NCBI GenBank assembly: GCA_947178315.1
Contig: CAMWXW010000042.1
Coordinates: forward strand, 1 to 5,622
Reading direction: 5' to 3'
Source: an uncultured Desulfovibrionaceae bacterium
GTDB lineage: Bacteria; Desulfobacterota; Desulfovibrionia; Desulfovibrionales; Desulfovibrionaceae
Length of the DNA: 5,622 nucleotides
In this document: positions 1-5,622 of the stretch, in pieces
How the letters are laid out: each line of letters starts with the position of its first letter
Numbering within the stretch: the stretch's first letter is position 1
Position numbers and translations under genes: made by a program
Notes under the pieces: generated by a model
What the model saw: only the letters and a program-made list of their open reading frames with translations
What the model was told of the DNA's origin: nothing
The model's database searches: none

Positions 1-24
1 ATATTGTTCTATATATTGAAACAT
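1..24 (-). CDS. N-terminus of an unidentified gene, cut by the left window edge
   Basis: Eight codons are visible, reading MFQYIEQY on the minus strand and running off the window. The case for a real gene is its initiation region. A full AGGAGG Shine-Dalgarno lies at 29-34. The ATG at 22-24 sits 4 nt from it, and a second in-frame ATG at 25-27 lies only 1 nt from it, so 24 is the preferred start. A consensus promoter and a leader lie upstream on the same strand. Eight residues are too few to name a family or a function. The gene follows xthA in the same direction but is about 335 bp away and has its own promoter, so it is probably transcribed independently. Confidence 0.6.
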
Positions 25-28
25 CATA

Positions 29-34
29 CCTCCT
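29..34 (-). promoter_or_regulatory. Ribosome binding site of the left-edge gene
   Basis: The minus strand reads AGGAGG, the full anti-16S complement and the strongest Shine-Dalgarno in the window. It is 4 nt before the ATG at 24 and only 1 nt before the ATG at 27, which argues for initiation at 24. Confidence 0.65.
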
Positions 35-149
35 AGAAACATGTGTGAGCTTAAAAAAAAAAGCAAATACACAAATGGGAAATCCCACTCTCTAAAAAGG
101 TACTCATTGTGGTGTTATAGTAAGAATATACTACAACTGAATGAGGAAG

Positions 150-165
150 AGAACCCTATGGTTCT
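150..165. promoter_or_regulatory. Dyad at the transcription start, candidate operator
   Basis: AGAACC (150-155) and GGTTCT (160-165) form a perfect 6-bp inverted repeat around a 4-base centre. It abuts the -10 box at 166-171 and spans the predicted start of transcription, a classic place for a repressor site. If transcription starts slightly further upstream it could instead form a hairpin at the 5' end of the RNA. The cognate regulator is unknown. The half-sites recall GAAC/GTTC LexA boxes of Gram-positive bacteria, but the spacing between them is 6 rather than 4, so I do not assign it to LexA. Confidence 0.4.
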
Positions 166-193
166 ATTATATGAATTGTATAGGTGTTGTCAA
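166..193 (-). promoter_or_regulatory. Consensus sigma-70 promoter for the left-edge gene
   Basis: On the minus strand the -35 box is TTGACA (188-193) and the -10 box is TATAAT (166-171). Both hexamers match the consensus exactly, with a 16-bp spacer. Transcription should start near 159-160, giving a leader of about 135 nt before the ATG at 24. The 16-bp spacer is one base short of optimal. An exact match of both boxes is rare even in AT-rich DNA and suggests a strong promoter, or one held in check by a repressor. Confidence 0.7.
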
Positions 194-295
194 GAGAGGA
201 GCTATATTCTTTTTCTACACTGGCTACTATGTTTTGTAATACATTGATTTTCTTGAATAGAACTCTATATAAAAGAAGATTAAAAGGTAGATAGA

Positions 296-346
296 AGTAA
301 GAACTTGTATCTATACATGTTGTATGTTTATTAAAACGTTCTTACT
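296..346. repeat. 9-bp inverted repeat downstream of xthA
   Basis: AGTAAGAAC on the plus strand (296-304) is matched by GTTCTTACT (338-346), a perfect 9-bp inverted repeat with 33 bases between the arms. A nested ATACA/TGTAT dyad lies inside. It sits about 15 bp past the xthA stop. The long loop and the lack of a clean T-run make it a poor textbook terminator. It could still end xthA transcription or bind a protein. Confidence 0.35.
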
Positions 347-360
347 CTAGTCTGTATTCT

Positions 361-1146
361 TTATATTTCTAATGTGATAGCGACAGGACAATGATCTGAA
401 CCATAAATATCATTTGCAATCCACGCATTTTTTAAGTTGGGGAGAAGTTCTTCAGAGATAAAGATATAATCTATACGCCACCCAACATTGCGTTCTCTTG
501 CTCTTGTTTTATAAGACCACCAAGAATATTTTTCTGGGGTATCTGGATTAAAATGTCGGAATGTATCAATATATCCTTCGGCAATAAAAGAGTCAATCCA
601 TGCACGTTCTTCGGGAAGAAATCCTGATTCGTTCATATTTTGCTTGGGGTGAGTGAGATCGATTTCTTGATGTGCTGTATTGTAATCACCAACAGCAATA
701 ACAGGTTTTGTTGCACGTAGTTCTTGAGCATATTTTAGGAAAGCATCGTAATAGCCCATTTTATATGCAAGTCGCTCTTCTCCATTTTGTCCATTTGGAA
801 AATAGCAGTTGAGGAAGTGAAAATGCTCATATTCTACATGAATGAGTCTTCCTTCATGTGAAAATTCTTCTTGGGGTAATTCATACGTATGATTGATGTA
901 ATCGAGTGAGCTAAAAACAGCAACACCAGAATATCCTTGATTCCCCTTACACGATAACCAAAGAGAGTGCTTCCATACATCTTGAGAAGGTTGTTGTGCT
1001 TCTTTAAGTGAGCTATGAGCAACACGGGCTTCTTGAATTGCTATGATATCTGCACGAGAGGTATTTTCTAATAACCATTTTCCTTCGGGCTTTTTAATAA
1101 TAGCTCGGTATCCATTGACATTCCAAGAATATATATCTAATAACAC
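361..1146 (-). CDS. xthA: Exodeoxyribonuclease III / AP endonuclease, ExoA/XthA family
   Basis: This 261-aa enzyme of the endonuclease/exonuclease/phosphatase fold cuts DNA 5' of abasic sites in base-excision repair and degrades one strand of duplex DNA 3' to 5'. It acts on DNA in the cytoplasm. The full set of family motifs is visible: NVNG (9-12), the metal-binding glutamate in QEARV (E39), tyrosine in YFPNG (Y115), GDYN (D154, N156), WRIDY (D226) and the final GSDH (D251, H252). The length is normal for the ExoA/XthA family (about 250-270 aa). The start codon is GTG, supported by AAAGGA 6 nt upstream (1153-1158). No ATG precedes the conserved N-terminus. It lies downstream of tRNA-His on the same strand, 92 bp away. 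Nothing is truncated. The symbol could equally be exoA; the family call is secure. Confidence 0.95.
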   Translation of the reverse strand: MLLDIYSWNVNGYRAIIKKPEGKWLLENTSRADIIAIQEARVAHSSLKEAQQPSQDVWKHSLWLSCKGNQGYSGVAVFSSLDYINHTYELPQEEFSHEGRLIHVEYEHFHFLNCYFPNGQNGEERLAYKMGYYDAFLKYAQELRATKPVIAVGDYNTAHQEIDLTHPKQNMNESGFLPEERAWIDSFIAEGYIDTFRHFNPDTPEKYSWWSYKTRARERNVGWRIDYIFISEELLPNLKNAWIANDIYGSDHCPVAITLEI

Positions 1147-1191
1147 GGTATTTCCTTTCTATTTGAAAAATGAAGAAAAAAGAACTTTTCT

Positions 1192-1220
1192 TTATGATAA
1201 AAGAGTGATATACTGTACAA
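1192..1220 (-). promoter_or_regulatory. Possible xthA promoter
   Basis: On the minus strand TTGTAC (1215-1220) and TCATAA (1192-1197) are separated by 17 bp, about 45 bp before the GTG of xthA. Each box differs from consensus at two positions, so this is a weak candidate. The alternative is read-through from the tRNA-His promoter upstream. Confidence 0.3.
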
Positions 1221-1238
1221 AATAAGACATGAAGTAGA

Positions 1239-1315
1239 TGGGGCGAATGATGGGGCTCGAACCCACGACCACTTGAGCCACAACCAAGTGCTCTGCCAAC
1301 TGAGCTACATTCGCC
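1239..1315 (-). tRNA. tRNA-His (anticodon GTG)
   Basis: The gene folds into a complete cloverleaf. The seven-pair acceptor stem is GCGAATG with CATTCGC, with no mismatch. The D arm is GCTC/GAGC. The anticodon arm is CTTGG with TCAAG, with one G-T pair, around a loop carrying anticodon GTG. The T arm is GTGGG/CCCAT (one G-T pair) with loop TTCGAGC. The extra G at position -1 facing C73 is the hallmark identity element of histidine tRNA. CCA is encoded at 1239-1241, so no enzymatic addition is needed. It is transcribed away from murA and lies upstream of xthA on the same strand. Confidence 0.97.
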
Positions 1316-1327
1316 ACTATGTTTAGA

Positions 1328-1356
1328 TATATATCACATAGCATATCAAGAGTCAA
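1328..1356 (-). promoter_or_regulatory. Promoter of tRNA-His
   Basis: On the minus strand TTGACT (1351-1356), a 17-bp spacer and TATATA (1328-1333) make a near-consensus sigma-70 promoter. Twelve bases separate the -10 box from G-1 of the tRNA, which leaves a very short 5' extension for RNase P. It may also supply transcription to xthA. It occupies most of the 61-bp gap shared with the divergent murA. Confidence 0.7.
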
Positions 1357-1376
1357 GTTTTTTGTAAGGATAGAGA

Positions 1377-2636
1377 ATGAAAAAAATTGTCATACATGGA
1401 GGAACTCCTTTACATGGAGTAACTTCAATCAACGGTTCTAAAAATGCTGCACTACCTATTCTATTTGCTACTTTTCTACTCGATGCTCCTGTTACTCTTT
1501 ATAATGTACCTAATTTGCAAGATTGTTCTACAACATTTGATTTATTACGTATATTAGGTTCTTCTGTAGAGAGTACACCAGATGAACATAAAGTCTATAT
1601 TGTTCCACATATTACACAGTATGAAGCTCCATATAATCTTGTAAAAACAATGCGTGCATCAATATTATCTCTTGGGCCTCTTTTAGCTAAAGTTGGAAAG
1701 GCACAAGTTGCATTACCAGGAGGGTGTGCTATTGGAGCTCGTCCTGTCGCTCTTCACCTTGAAGCATTACAAAAGATGGGAGCTAATTATAAGATTGAAG
1801 AGGGATACATAGTTGCAGAATGTACAAAACTCCATGGAGCTTCTATTCATTTTTCATTCCCAACAGTTGGAGGGACAGAAAATATCTTGATGGCTGCTAC
1901 TATAGCAGATGGAGAAACTGTGATTCATAATGCTGCACGAGAGCCAGAGGTTGTTGATCTTGCAGAATTTCTTATTAAAGCCGGTGCAAAAATTGAAGGT
2001 CATGGAACAGATACTATATATATTCAAGGAGTAGATTCTCTTACACTCGATAATTATACCATTATGCCTGATAGAATAGAGGCAGGAACATTTATGGTAG
2101 CTGCTATTATTACTGATGGAGAAATTACAATAGAGCAGTGTCCATTAGATACACTTGGTGCAGTTGTTGAGGTATTGGAATATATAGGTGGGGAGATTGA
2201 AGAGCTTGATACGGGAGTTGTGAGAGTAAAACGAAAAAGTCCTCTTATGTCTGTTCATGTAGAGACATTGCCATATCCAGAATTTCCAACAGATATGCAG
2301 GCACAAATCATGGCATTACTTTGTATTGCGCAGGGGAGAAGTACTATAAGTGAAACTATTTTTGAAAATAGATTTATGCACGTTCAAGAATTAGCTCGTA
2401 TGGGTGCAAATATCGAGATATCAGGACATAAAGCTATTATTCGAGGAGTGGAGCAATTAAAAGGAGCACCTGTTATGGCATCTGACTTAAGAGCGAGTGC
2501 ATCACTTGTCCTTGCTGGGCTTGTTGCAGATGGTGTAACAGAAATCGAGCGCATTTATCATCTTGATAGAGGGTATGAATCACTTGAAGCTAAGTTGCGT
2601 TCATTGGGAGCAGTGATAGAACGTGTTGTTAATTAA
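1377..2636 (+). CDS. murA: UDP-N-acetylglucosamine 1-carboxyvinyltransferase (MurA)
   Basis: MurA transfers enolpyruvate from phosphoenolpyruvate to UDP-GlcNAc, the first committed step of peptidoglycan synthesis, in the cytoplasm. The 419-aa length is typical of the family. Two inside-out alpha/beta domains are expected. Visible signatures are SKNAALP at 21-27 (substrate-binding K22, N23), R93 in MRAS, the loop PGGCAIGARP with catalytic cysteine C117, FPTVGGTEN (161-169), FPTDMQAQ with general base D306, and DLRASASLVLAG (370-381, R372). Because residue 117 is Cys and not Asp, the enzyme should be the fosfomycin-sensitive type. The ATG has AAGGA 6 nt upstream (1366-1370). I cannot place a plus-strand promoter confidently in the 61-bp gap. 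Its stop overlaps the stop of the convergent membrane-protein gene by 4 nt, with no hairpin terminator between them. Confidence 0.97.
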   Translation: MKKIVIHGGTPLHGVTSINGSKNAALPILFATFLLDAPVTLYNVPNLQDCSTTFDLLRILGSSVESTPDEHKVYIVPHITQYEAPYNLVKTMRASILSLGPLLAKVGKAQVALPGGCAIGARPVALHLEALQKMGANYKIEEGYIVAECTKLHGASIHFSFPTVGGTENILMAATIADGETVIHNAAREPEVVDLAEFLIKAGAKIEGHGTDTIYIQGVDSLTLDNYTIMPDRIEAGTFMVAAIITDGEITIEQCPLDTLGAVVEVLEYIGGEIEELDTGVVRVKRKSPLMSVHVETLPYPEFPTDMQAQIMALLCIAQGRSTISETIFENRFMHVQELARMGANIEISGHKAIIRGVEQLKGAPVMASDLRASASLVLAGLVADGVTEIERIYHLDRGYESLEAKLRSLGAVIERVVN

Positions 2637-3253
2637 CTATGTATTGTATACTGTTTTACAAGTATACCTATAATAGCCCATAAGATAACACCTAGAGATG
2701 TCACATATGGTACTAATGAGATAAGTCGTTCTTTGTCTTTCCATGTTGTATTTTTGTTTACTAGTATATCTTCTTGTGATGAGTGGAGAGGAATACTCAC
2801 TAATAGTATTGTCAGTATAGTAAAGAAGAATAAGGTTATACCACCTACGATATATCCTTGAATACTACATGCAACGCATAACCATGTTGTATATGTTACA
2901 TATCCTTTGTAAAAGTATATCATGCGTAATGACATAATCAGGAGTATGAAATATGAAGTTATGATGTACTCATTACAAAAAAGGATAATCCATAAGGCAT
3001 TGAGTATATATTCAAGTGTACTAATACTACGCTTATTCCATATAAAGTCATATATCCATTGAAAAAAGATGAGGAACCAGATTGAAAAGGTAAAGGGTGC
3101 AGGAGTAAGAGGAGTAGGATAGAGTGCAGAGATATCTCCAATAGTGTGAGAAAAGAGAGTTGTGCTTGCACCTAACATATTGATGACTAAACAGACACAC
3201 ATTGCTATACCTTGTATGAGATATGTCTTTCTTGTCGTAGACTTTTGAGTCAT
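2633..3253 (-). CDS. TspO/MBR-related polytopic membrane protein
   Basis: This 206-aa, very hydrophobic protein has about six predicted membrane segments (roughly 11-33, 54-72, 80-97, 98-116, 122-155 as one or two, and 180-200). The signature NMLGAS (25-30), then IGDIS (38-42), then PTPLTPAPFTFSIW (46-59) matches the N-terminal part of the longer TspO-like tryptophan-rich sensory proteins, where a proline and the F-x-F-S-I-W motif begin the second helix. NALW (85-88) resembles a further TspO motif. Classical TspO binds tetrapyrroles or cholesterol; the ligand here is unknown, and tryptophans are few for the family. The ATG has AAGGGG 7 nt upstream. It overlaps the stop of the 267-aa gene by one base (TAATG), so the two are probably translationally coupled in one mRNA. 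Family placement rests on motif resemblance only. Confidence 0.6.
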   Translation of the reverse strand: MTQKSTTRKTYLIQGIAMCVCLVINMLGASTTLFSHTIGDISALYPTPLTPAPFTFSIWFLIFFQWIYDFIWNKRSISTLEYILNALWIILFCNEYIITSYFILLIMSLRMIYFYKGYVTYTTWLCVACSIQGYIVGGITLFFFTILTILLVSIPLHSSQEDILVNKNTTWKDKERLISLVPYVTSLGVILWAIIGILVKQYTIHS

Positions 3254-4056
3254 TACTCTTCCCCTTTGGAGATTTGTTCAATATTCTGCTCTGTTGTATT
3301 ATATATAGAATTGGAAAGAGTTCCTCCAAGGCTCATTGACATTGCTTTAGATTGTATTTCAATGAGAGATACCGGACTTACTTTATCTGTGGCTATTTCC
3401 CGTGATGTTTGCTCATAATAGGGAGCTTCTCTTACATGAGTTTCTTCTAAAGATGGCTTACTAGAAAGGACACTATCGATAGAATATCCTGAATGACGCA
3501 TAACATGAGGTCTATCTATTCCCATGAAAGAACGTAAAATAGCATCACCAGTCATACGTTCTTTTTCTGTTGTTGGTACTTGAACACCTTTGTAGTTATT
3601 CCATCTGCTTTCTGCTACGTACGCCTCACTTCCTCGAATTCGCACTTGATTGCTTATTTGTCTGTTCATTGTGTACTTTGAATCATAATCAAGTGCATTA
3701 CCGTATGTTCGTTTAGGCAATGTACTTGTATTTTGAACAGGAATAACATAAGGTTCGGCATATTGTCCTGCACGTATTCCAGAAGGGCTTGGCTGTTGAA
3801 CCCAAAATTTAGGTTCTTGAATTTTTTCTACAGGAAGAGGTGGAAGTTCTCGTGCTGGGACTTCTCCATAGGTACGTCCCTCTGTTTGACTATCTAAGAT
3901 GAGAGCTTCAAATCTTTGTTTTGGGGTTTCACCTAATGCATTGACTCTTGTACTTGCTTCTCTGTATGATATAGCTGTATGATATTCTTCTGCTATTAGC
4001 TGTGCAACCTCTGCTTTAGTTGCATATTGTCCAACACTATACAATATATTTTGCAT
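3253..4056 (-). CDS. Unrecognised polar, cysteine-free 267-aa protein
   Basis: I do not recognise the family. From the ATG at 4056 the protein is 267 aa, without a signal peptide, transmembrane segment or cysteine, and it is unusually rich in tyrosine (16). The N-terminal 55 residues look helical (KAEVAQLIAEEYHTAIS). Residues 65-120 are rich in proline and probably extended. The C-terminus (219-262) is Ser/Thr/Gln-rich and partly helical. An upstream GTG at 4083 would add nine residues but has no Shine-Dalgarno, whereas the ATG at 4056 has GGAG 5 nt upstream, so I chose 4056. It is first in a two-gene unit with the TspO-like protein, and divergent from the TPR gene. A cysteine-free, polar, leaderless protein beside a chaperone-like TPR protein could be a type III secretion substrate, but that is speculation. 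Confidence 0.75.
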   Translation of the reverse strand: MQNILYSVGQYATKAEVAQLIAEEYHTAISYREASTRVNALGETPKQRFEALILDSQTEGRTYGEVPARELPPLPVEKIQEPKFWVQQPSPSGIRAGQYAEPYVIPVQNTSTLPKRTYGNALDYDSKYTMNRQISNQVRIRGSEAYVAESRWNNYKGVQVPTTEKERMTGDAILRSFMGIDRPHVMRHSGYSIDSVLSSKPSLEETHVREAPYYEQTSREIATDKVSPVSLIEIQSKAMSMSLGGTLSNSIYNTTEQNIEQISKGEE

Positions 4057-4240
4057 TCTTTCTCCATATCTCGTATTTTGCACAACGCTATTTAATCATA
4101 AGAATTACAATATACACGAGTTGGGATAGAGTCTTGTTTTACTAGATATATCGTCCTTATGTGTGCAAACTATATAGATAATATCGTAGAGGGGTATATA
4201 TTTTGCTTATAAGTAGAGATTATTACGAGGAAGGGAACAA
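4057..4240. promoter_or_regulatory. Divergent control region with paired GATA/TATC elements
   Basis: This 184-bp gap separates two divergent genes and must hold both promoters, though no hexamer pair convinces me. The clearest structure is a repeated element: TAGATATATCGT at 4143-4154 and TAGATAATATCGT at 4175-4187. Each is a small GATA/TATC dyad followed by GT, and they start 32 bp apart, about three DNA turns. They could be binding sites for one regulator. In AT-rich DNA some such matches arise by chance. Confidence 0.35.
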
Positions 4241-4657
4241 ATGGATACAGTGCTTGATGAAAAATATGCTCCACTTTTGTTACATGTTGGTTTTGCTATC
4301 CTAGATATAGGTCTTGTAAGAGATGCAAGTACTATCTTTTATGCCTCAAGGCTAGTATGGCCAGAGAGAATAGGACCAGTGATAGGGCAAGTGATGACAT
4401 GTTTACACGTGGGTATGACTGATATGGCAATAGGGTTACTCGAAGAGATAAAAGAGGAACATAACAATGATCCTGCAGTAGAAGCATTTCTTGGATTAGC
4501 ATATTTACAAAAAGGAGAAAAGGCAAAAGCACAAGAAGTTCTTTGTTCTATTGCATCTAAAAAAGATATGATTCAAGATGAAAATGTATTTTTTATGGCA
4601 GAAAATCTACTTTCAGAGTTACAAGTTGATATTCCAATTGTAGATGTTAGGCAATAA
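4241..4657 (+). CDS. Small TPR-like helical protein, possible secretion chaperone
   Basis: This 138-aa soluble protein is almost entirely helical. Three consecutive TPR-like helix pairs can be read at about 12-43, 44-76 and 77-110. They carry small residues at the usual packing positions, clearest in the third (AFLGLAYLQKGEKAKAQEVL). The tail after 130 (IPIVDVRQ) is extended. The TPR fold binds partner proteins; no enzyme motif is seen. Small stand-alone proteins with about three repeats include type III secretion chaperones of the LcrH/SycD, YscG and HrpB1 kinds, and the overall shape fits, but I cannot assign one. The start has an AGGAAGGG purine stretch at 4228-4235 ending 5 nt before the ATG. 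It is divergent from the 267-aa gene and convergent, 35 bp away, with the helicase gene; no terminator hairpin is visible in that gap. Confidence 0.7.
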   Translation: MDTVLDEKYAPLLLHVGFAILDIGLVRDASTIFYASRLVWPERIGPVIGQVMTCLHVGMTDMAIGLLEEIKEEHNNDPAVEAFLGLAYLQKGEKAKAQEVLCSIASKKDMIQDENVFFMAENLLSELQVDIPIVDVRQ

Positions 4658-4692
4658 AGTCTCTCTTTTATTTCCTCATATTTCTAGAGTCA

Positions 4693-5622
4693 TTATGTAA
4701 TATTTTGATAGGTATATATTTCAATAGTATCTGGATATGGTGGAAGTTCTTTCTGCTCATCAAAATAAATCAGAATTGACCGTGTTTTTTTATTTCGTAT
4801 GTCTTGTAATACGTGCATGTATTCTGTTATCTGCTGGATATGATCTGTTGTAGCACTCCCTGTTTTATATTCAATCACAATCCATTCATCTTTTTGCTCT
4901 ATAATTTTATCTGCTCGTAATTCTTTACCTTCCTTAGTTATCATCGTTTGTTCAGCAAGTCCTTTTTGTAGGCATGTAGAAGCATACTCTTGTGAGATAA
5001 ACCAGTGTAGTTTCATGCTAAGCTCTTCTTGATAGTTGTCTAATGTATCTTTATCATTACAAGCACATTGTATGGCATGCTCTATTGAGAAGTCCATAGA
5101 GATATATTCTAATGCTTTGTGGAAGAGAAGTCCTCTTTCTATCTTAGCATTTTTTTTCTTTTGCTGTAGGGGGGCAATTTGTGGAAAGTGTGAGAGGAAT
5201 GTAAATAAAGGTATACGTGATTCCTCTTTAGATTCTGCTTCAGGTATATCTATATCAAATGGTGGGAGTTCAAGCAGTTTATGTGTGTGGGGTTCTACTA
5301 TTTTTTGAGTTAGATTGATATATTCAACTGCTTGTTTTTTTTGTGTTATATCTCCTGATACTTCTTGAATGGTGGAATACTCGTGTATTATTTTTTCTGG
5401 CGTTGTAATAGTTTGTCTAAGATTATGCTTTGAAATAAGTTTTTCATCCTCAATAATATGGCGGATAAAACGGGAGAAAGAAAGCTCTGGAGTAGTATCC
5501 TTCTTGCTTTTTTTCTCCTTTTCATCTTGTGTGTCTTGAGGGGTTACAATAATAATATATAACTCTTTCTTTGCCCTTGTAAGAGCTACATATAAAAGAT
5601 TAAGTACTTCAATAGCAGTATC
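4693..5622 (-). CDS. C-terminal part of an AddA/UvrD-like helicase-nuclease
   Basis: The frame is open from the right edge to the stop, giving the last 309 residues of a longer gene whose start lies outside. Near the edge, LLYVALTRAKKELYI (9-23 of the visible part) is UvrD/Rep helicase motif VI with its ATP-sensing arginine in LTRA. After a low-complexity, Lys/Glu-rich linker (about 30-155) comes a RecB-type PD-(D/E)XK nuclease: RGLLFHKALE (163-172) with metal-binding H168, D238 in LRAD, then IEYKTG with E251 and K253, and QITEY (Q264, Y268). Such fusions process double-strand DNA ends for recombination, as AddA or RecB do, inside the cell with an AddB or RecC partner that is not in this window. 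The domain looks intact. Whether it is AddA, RecB or another UvrD-nuclease fusion cannot be decided without the N-terminal part. Confidence 0.9.
   Translation of the reverse strand, partial: DTAIEVLNLLYVALTRAKKELYIIIVTPQDTQDEKEKKSKKDTTPELSFSRFIRHIIEDEKLISKHNLRQTITTPEKIIHEYSTIQEVSGDITQKKQAVEYINLTQKIVEPHTHKLLELPPFDIDIPEAESKEESRIPLFTFLSHFPQIAPLQQKKKNAKIERGLLFHKALEYISMDFSIEHAIQCACNDKDTLDNYQEELSMKLHWFISQEYASTCLQKGLAEQTMITKEGKELRADKIIEQKDEWIVIEYKTGSATTDHIQQITEYMHVLQDIRNKKTRSILIYFDEQKELPPYPDTIEIYTYQNIT

Larger units (their letters stand above)
35..360 (-). other. Gene-free region: 5' leader and upstream control DNA
   Basis: This 326-bp gap between the xthA stop and the left-edge gene holds the consensus promoter, the dyad at its start site and the leader. 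In the leader, minus-strand T10 (53-62) lies between GCTT (61-64) and AAGC (49-52). Outside those, TGTGT (69-73) can pair with ACACA (42-46). This gives a weak interrupted hairpin just upstream of the Shine-Dalgarno. A small TGGGA/TCCCA dyad lies near 76-87. No known riboswitch pattern is recognised and I see no convincing gene on either strand. Confidence 0.45.

Noticed and set aside
150..165. LexA (SOS) box at the left-edge promoter
   Set aside because: GAAC and GTTC half-sites are present but 6 bp apart, not the 4 bp of the Gram-positive box, and it does not match CTGT-N8-ACAG.
41..247. 68-codon open frame on the plus strand
   Set aside because: No Shine-Dalgarno, no family resemblance, and it lies opposite the promoter and leader of the left-edge gene, including a poly-lysine start made by the A10 tract.
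1174..1194. A/T hairpin between tRNA-His and xthA as a terminator
   Set aside because: On the minus strand the stem is mostly A-T with one G-T pair and a 2-base loop; too weak to call a terminator.
1043..1225. 60-codon plus-strand frame over the xthA start
   Set aside because: Mostly antisense to xthA, whose catalytic motifs fix the coding strand; no ribosome site or family motif.
3212..3418. 68-codon plus-strand frame across the coupled gene junction
   Set aside because: Antisense shadow of two genes with good ribosome sites; no independent support.
4693..5097. Stand-alone 134-aa nuclease starting at the ATG at 5097
   Set aside because: The same frame is open to the right edge and carries helicase motif VI and the nuclease histidine motif upstream of that ATG, so it is an internal methionine.
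5036..5308. 90-codon plus-strand frame
   Set aside because: Lies opposite the continuous helicase-nuclease frame; its composition is that of a reverse-strand shadow.

Overview
The window is AT-rich (roughly one third G+C by eye) bacterial chromosome with short intergenic gaps, good Shine-Dalgarno sites and frequent convergent or divergent gene pairs. It holds ordinary housekeeping genes (exodeoxyribonuclease III, tRNA-His, MurA, a fused helicase-nuclease) mixed with small lineage-specific genes. The tRNA-His gene encodes its own G-1 and CCA. The low G+C, the MurA type, the UvrD-like helicase fused to a nuclease and a TPR protein reminiscent of type III secretion chaperones would fit an AT-rich Desulfovibrionaceae member such as Lawsonia intracellularis. 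That assignment is an inference from general character, not from a match I could run.

Layout, left to right. At the left edge the first eight codons of a minus-strand gene run out of the window. Behind it lies a strong start region: a consensus sigma-70 promoter, a dyad at the predicted transcription start, and a leader of about 135 nt. Next on the minus strand is xthA, starting with GTG, and upstream of it tRNA-His(GTG), which has its own good promoter. Divergent from the tRNA, murA runs rightwards. It meets, tail to tail with a 4-nt overlap, a minus-strand two-gene unit: an unrecognised cysteine-free 267-aa protein followed by a TspO/MBR-related membrane protein, coupled by a TAATG stop/start overlap.

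Divergent from that unit, across a control region with two similar GATA/TATC elements 32 bp apart, is a small TPR-type helical protein. The window closes with the C-terminal 309 residues of a minus-strand UvrD/AddA-like helicase whose last domain is a PD-(D/E)XK nuclease.

XthA and the helicase-nuclease both belong to DNA repair but are not adjacent. MurA makes the first committed peptidoglycan precursor. The 267-aa protein, the TspO-like protein and the TPR protein form the accessory-looking part. I see no CRISPR array, transposase, phage gene or complete new system; the most interesting items are the left-edge control region and the orphan gene pair.
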